From Planctomycetota bacterium (GTDB taxonomy: Bacteria; Planctomycetota; UBA11346): a stretch of DNA of 8,217 nt. The position numbers and the translations under genes are program-made. The DNA is taken from contig SLQH01000564.1 in assembly GCA_007131555.1 (NCBI GenBank), forward strand, positions 1 through 8,217, read 5' to 3'. Positions 6,011 to 8,217 of this stretch are shown one piece after another; within the stretch, counting starts at the first letter, position 1, and each line of letters begins with the position of its first letter. Below the pieces are notes generated by a model, which worked only from the letters and a program-made list of their open reading frames with translations, was not told where the DNA came from and made no database searches.

Positions 6011-7546
6011 ATGATATATCGTAGTGGAATACTGCCCAGCATCGCAGCCCTCTTGCTGGCACCGGCATTGGGAGCCATGGAGCTACGGCAAAACCTGAGT
6101 GAGGGCGATCGTCATGAGATCACCAGCGCTGAGGACGAAATGCCCAGCCTCCTGATTCAGCGATCAGATCGTTTGCGTGGCAATTATGATAGTGAGTATC
6201 TGCAGGCTGGTCTGCACATCCGCACAGGCAGTGCAGTCACCCTGCCCACTGATGTCCGCATGCATGACCTGAATACCAGCCATGTCATTGGCGCCCATGG
6301 CGAAGGCACGGTGGTGCGCTTTACGGGGCATTGGCAGGCCGATGGCGGCAACGCCTTTCCCCATATGAGCATTACCGAGGGGGCGCGCTTTGTTTTTACC
6401 GCTGAAAGCAGTATGAACTTGGTGATGGACGGCGCCTTCTTCACCAGACAACTGTGGGTCTATGGTGACGGTACCGGCATTCTGGAACTTGAAGAAGGCT
6501 TTGTTGCCGATCATACGGTGAACGAGCCACTAGCCAACGCCATGGGAACCATCCGTCTGGGCGGGGCCACCCTGATCACCCATCATGCCCGCAACATGCC
6601 GCAAAACACCCGACCCGATGGCCGTGGTGGCCACTACAAGAACGGCCATATTGTTTTTGAGCGGGTACCGGGCAATCGTTGGATTGTCGATACCAACAAC
6701 CATTATTATTCAGCCCAGCTGGACTTCGACACTGATGCCATTCTTGACATCCGCAGTTCATTGACCCATGTAGGACACCGTCGTATTGCCATGCAGGTCG
6801 GGCCGGGCGGGTACTTCATCTCTACCGGAGCATTTCGTACCACGTCCCCGGATGTGACGATCACCAAGACAGGTCCGGGCATGCTGGCCCTGGATGGCGA
6901 ACAGAGTTACCATCGTGGCTCGGCCCTGGTCCTGGATGAAGGTCTGACCCGCATGTCAGGCGATCCTGGACTGGGCCGTGACAATACCGCTCGTGAGGAG
7001 ACCGGGGCCTTCCTGCATGTCACGGCTCGCAACCAGGCCGGCTTGCATCTGTCCGCGCCCGTGAGTCGTCTGCGTCGCATTGATCTGCAAGATCAGTCCC
7101 GCCTGTGGCTTGATCAAGAATGCGGTATAGAGGTCAGCGAAGGACTGCACATCGGGCCTGAGGCCCGTGTCGATCTGCGTGGCGATGTCATGGGCATGGT
7201 GCATGCCGAGGGCCGTATTGATCTGGTGTCCGGACAGAGTGTTCGCGTTGAATCCCTGGTTCTGTCAGGAACCTGGACAGTAAGTCTTGGTCGAGGAACC
7301 CCGGAGCATGCCCTGATGGAGGTCGCCGATGCCGCTGTGCTCAATCAGGCTCCGACGATCAACTTCCAAGATCGTCGTGGTCGGGTGCCAGAGGGAGAGG
7401 TGCTTGTGCTGCGGGCCGGGGATCTGAAGGCGGCAGCAGGTGTTGAAGGTGACTTCACCACTGACAATGGCCGCTTTCGCTATCGCCTCCGCATCGCCGA
7501 CGGGGCCCTCATCGTGAGCGACATCGCCGCTGTTGCCGCACAGTAG
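6011..7546 (+). CDS. secreted beta-helix protein with a passenger-associated repeat
   Basis: This 511-residue protein has a signal peptide (residues 1-22, ending LAPALGA) with probable cleavage before MELRQNL. An upstream in-frame GTG (5936) is rejected because it would bury the signal. The mature part is made of short strands separated by Gly/Asp/Asn turns (GDGTGILELEEG, GTIRLGGATLI, GPEARVDLRGDV), as in right-handed parallel beta-helices. At about 281-320 it carries VTITKTGPGMLALDGEQSY, a clear match in style to the passenger-associated transport repeat (TKxGxGTLTLxGxNTYTGGT) of autotransporters. There is no C-terminal outer-membrane barrel, no hydrophobic PEP-CTERM anchor and no second obvious repeat; it ends IADGALIVSDIAAVAAQ. 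Known proteins of this kind are surface or secreted adhesins or matrix proteins. Being 81 bases behind the glycosidase-like gene suggests both act outside the cytoplasm on the same polymer, which is inference. Confidence 0.75.
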   Translation: MIYRSGILPSIAALLLAPALGAMELRQNLSEGDRHEITSAEDEMPSLLIQRSDRLRGNYDSEYLQAGLHIRTGSAVTLPTDVRMHDLNTSHVIGAHGEGTVVRFTGHWQADGGNAFPHMSITEGARFVFTAESSMNLVMDGAFFTRQLWVYGDGTGILELEEGFVADHTVNEPLANAMGTIRLGGATLITHHARNMPQNTRPDGRGGHYKNGHIVFERVPGNRWIVDTNNHYYSAQLDFDTDAILDIRSSLTHVGHRRIAMQVGPGGYFISTGAFRTTSPDVTITKTGPGMLALDGEQSYHRGSALVLDEGLTRMSGDPGLGRDNTAREETGAFLHVTARNQAGLHLSAPVSRLRRIDLQDQSRLWLDQECGIEVSEGLHIGPEARVDLRGDVMGMVHAEGRIDLVSGQSVRVESLVLSGTWTVSLGRGTPEHALMEVADAAVLNQAPTINFQDRRGRVPEGEVLVLRAGDLKAAAGVEGDFTTDNGRFRYRLRIADGALIVSDIAAVAAQ

Positions 7547-7568
7547 CTGCCATAGGCGACTGCACGCC

Positions 7569-7599
7569 CTTAAGTCATGACCTGTCAGGCCATGACAAG
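7569..7599. terminator. hairpin downstream of the beta-helix gene
   Basis: CTT-aa-GTCATG-a-CCTG and CAGG-c-CATGAC-AAG form an imperfect stem (GTCATG 7574-7579 with CATGAC 7591-7596; CCTG 7581-7584 with CAGG 7586-7589). It starts 22 bases after the stop codon. No U-tract follows, so it may protect the mRNA end or serve as a palindromic protein-binding site and need not be an intrinsic terminator. Confidence 0.35.
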
Positions 7600-7625
7600 C
7601 CAGAAGCAATGGCGTTGAGTAGCGC

Positions 7626-7656
7626 CTGCAAACCCTCTCTTGAATACGGTTTGCAG
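7626..7656. repeat. perfect 9-bp inverted repeat with 13-base loop
   Basis: CTGCAAACC (7626-7634) and GGTTTGCAG (7648-7656) are perfect reverse complements. The element lies 80 bases after the beta-helix gene stop and at the very start of the relic reading frame below. There is no T-run after it. Transcript-end structure, operator and mobile-element scar are all possible. Confidence 0.5.
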
Positions 7657-7852
7657 AAGTGTTCGTAAAGCAGATGCCGTTGATTCCAACTATGTGTTGT
7701 TTGAAGATGTGAGAGGGGATTCACTCACGCTGCAGTTGCTCGTCGACACGGCCAATAATGAGAACCGTGCCGGCCCCAGCGGCATACAGATCGTTCGACG
7801 CAGCGATGGGGTAAGCAATGAGCCGCCCCAGGCTCGGCCAGAACACCCATAG
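7640..7852 (+). pseudogene. relic of the C-terminal beta domain of a secreted protein
   Basis: The frame is open from about 7619 to the stop at 7850-7852 and has no good start codon (only TTG at 7640, inside a hairpin) or ribosome binding site. Residues from 7688 to 7795 read NYVLFEDVRGDSLTL, then LLVDTANNENRAGPSGIQIV. This alternating strand-turn pattern ending in a GIQIV strand resembles the C-terminal beta domains of exported, often PEP-CTERM-bearing, proteins in Verrucomicrobia and Planctomycetes. It lacks the start and main body expected of such a protein, and the sequence after GIQIV (RRSDGVSNEPPQARPEHP) has no sorting signal. It is most likely the remnant of a deleted gene. A functional 70-residue protein is less likely. 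Confidence 0.4.
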
Positions 7853-8158
7853 GACGTCATTCCTAGCCCCTCAGCCGTGGTGCCTGTATTTCTGCTGGCG
7901 TACGGCAGCTGTGGGGGCAGCTGAGATCAGCATTTGCAACAGAAATGATCAAAACATCAAGCCACACGCTTTTTGCGCGTTGACATGCTCGTTGTGCGAA
8001 ACGCATTGCCGAGCTCCTCAGACCATTGGTCCTGAGGAGTGCAGTTGATATTTTAATGCGTCTCGTTGGGATTCAGTCCTGGAAAAATATGCAGCAGATA
8101 TAAAAAGCCTGCTGGCGGTCCAGGTATACTAACGGGTCGGAAAGTAATGTAAGGTTCG
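7853..8158. other. gene-poor stretch before the last gene
   Basis: No convincing gene is seen on either strand. Small structures include CAGCTG (7906-7911) with CAGCTG (7918-7923) around TGGGGG, and TGCG-AAA-CGCA near 7995-8005. A TTGACA (7980-7985) matches a -35 box but has no -10 box at the right distance. TATACT at 8125-8130 is a good -10 match 28 bases before the next start codon, without a clear -35. The strong hairpin at 8013-8040 is listed separately. Confidence 0.4.
8013..8040 (+). terminator. strong terminator-like hairpin
   Basis: CTCCTCAG (8014-8021) pairs with CTGAGGAG (8032-8039), and ACC (8022-8024) with GGT (8028-8030) around an ATT loop, leaving one bulged C (8031). About 11 base pairs result. 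On the plus strand an imperfect T-run (GATATTTTAA, 8047-8056) follows at some distance. It therefore looks like a weak-tailed terminator separating the relic from the next gene. Confidence 0.45.
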
Positions 8159-8217
8159 ATGGGCTATTTCGTCTATAAGGACATGAAGATCGACGGACGC
8201 ACCTTATCCTCAACAGA
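8159..8217 (+). CDS. start of an unidentified gene, truncated by the window edge
   Basis: An ATG opens a frame that runs to the window end, reading MGYFVYKDMKIDGRTLSST. AAGG (8151-8154) lies four bases upstream as a somewhat close ribosome binding site, and TATACT (8125-8130) could be its -10 box. I do not recognise the product from 19 residues. The first residues faintly recall the MGYF-type start of some IS1634-family transposases, but this is too short to call. Confidence 0.5.
   Translation, partial: MGYFVYKDMKIDGRTLSST

Noticed and set aside
1..8217. CRISPR array, tRNA or rRNA gene
   Set aside because: No regularly spaced direct repeats, and no tRNA cloverleaf or rRNA-like segment was recognised on reading through the window.

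Overview
The window looks like chromosomal DNA from a GC-rich, Gram-negative-type bacterium. The best guess is the Planctomycetes-Verrucomicrobia-Lentisphaerota-Kiritimatiellota group. The basis is two adjacent secreted proteins, one with a passenger-type beta-helix repeat (TKTGPGMLALDG) and no outer-membrane barrel, and a downstream relic ending in an NRAGPSGIQIV-like strand typical of secreted beta proteins in that group. This placement comes from protein style alone and is not proven.

Layout. Positions 1-379 are gene-poor. They hold two inverted copies of a 27-bp REP-like palindrome, with a base-pair-preserving difference between the copies. On the minus strand, 380-856 encodes a TrmL-type tRNA 2'-O-methyltransferase. 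Its upstream region (857-1066) is dense in secondary structure: a long terminator-like stem-loop ends in the U-tract just before the trmL ribosome binding site, with a possible 7-codon leader ORF across its 3' arm, and a separate perfect 11-bp hairpin lies beside it. Also on the minus strand, 1067-2719 encodes a shortened alpha-mannosidase (GH38)-like protein that keeps the C-terminal beta-sandwich part of the family but lacks most of the catalytic domain and the expected nucleophile. Copies of a TAGGGTTA-containing repeat lie on both sides of this gene.

A divergent intergenic region (2720-3217) leads to two plus-strand genes that probably form an operon. The first (3218-5929) encodes a secreted 903-residue protein with a beta-rich N-terminal half, a long helical insertion and a C-terminal glycoside-hydrolase-like TIM barrel. 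The second (6011-7546) encodes a secreted beta-helix protein with one passenger-associated repeat. Two hairpins follow. Then come a gene relic (about 7640-7852), a gene-poor stretch with a strong terminator-like hairpin (8013-8040), and the start of a new plus-strand gene that runs off the window (8159 onward).

Taken together, the middle of the window resembles a small carbohydrate-handling locus: an exported putative glycosidase, an exported beta-helix partner and a divergent, probably inactive, mannosidase-like protein. The cooperation is inferred from gene order and protein type; no substrate can be read from the sequence.
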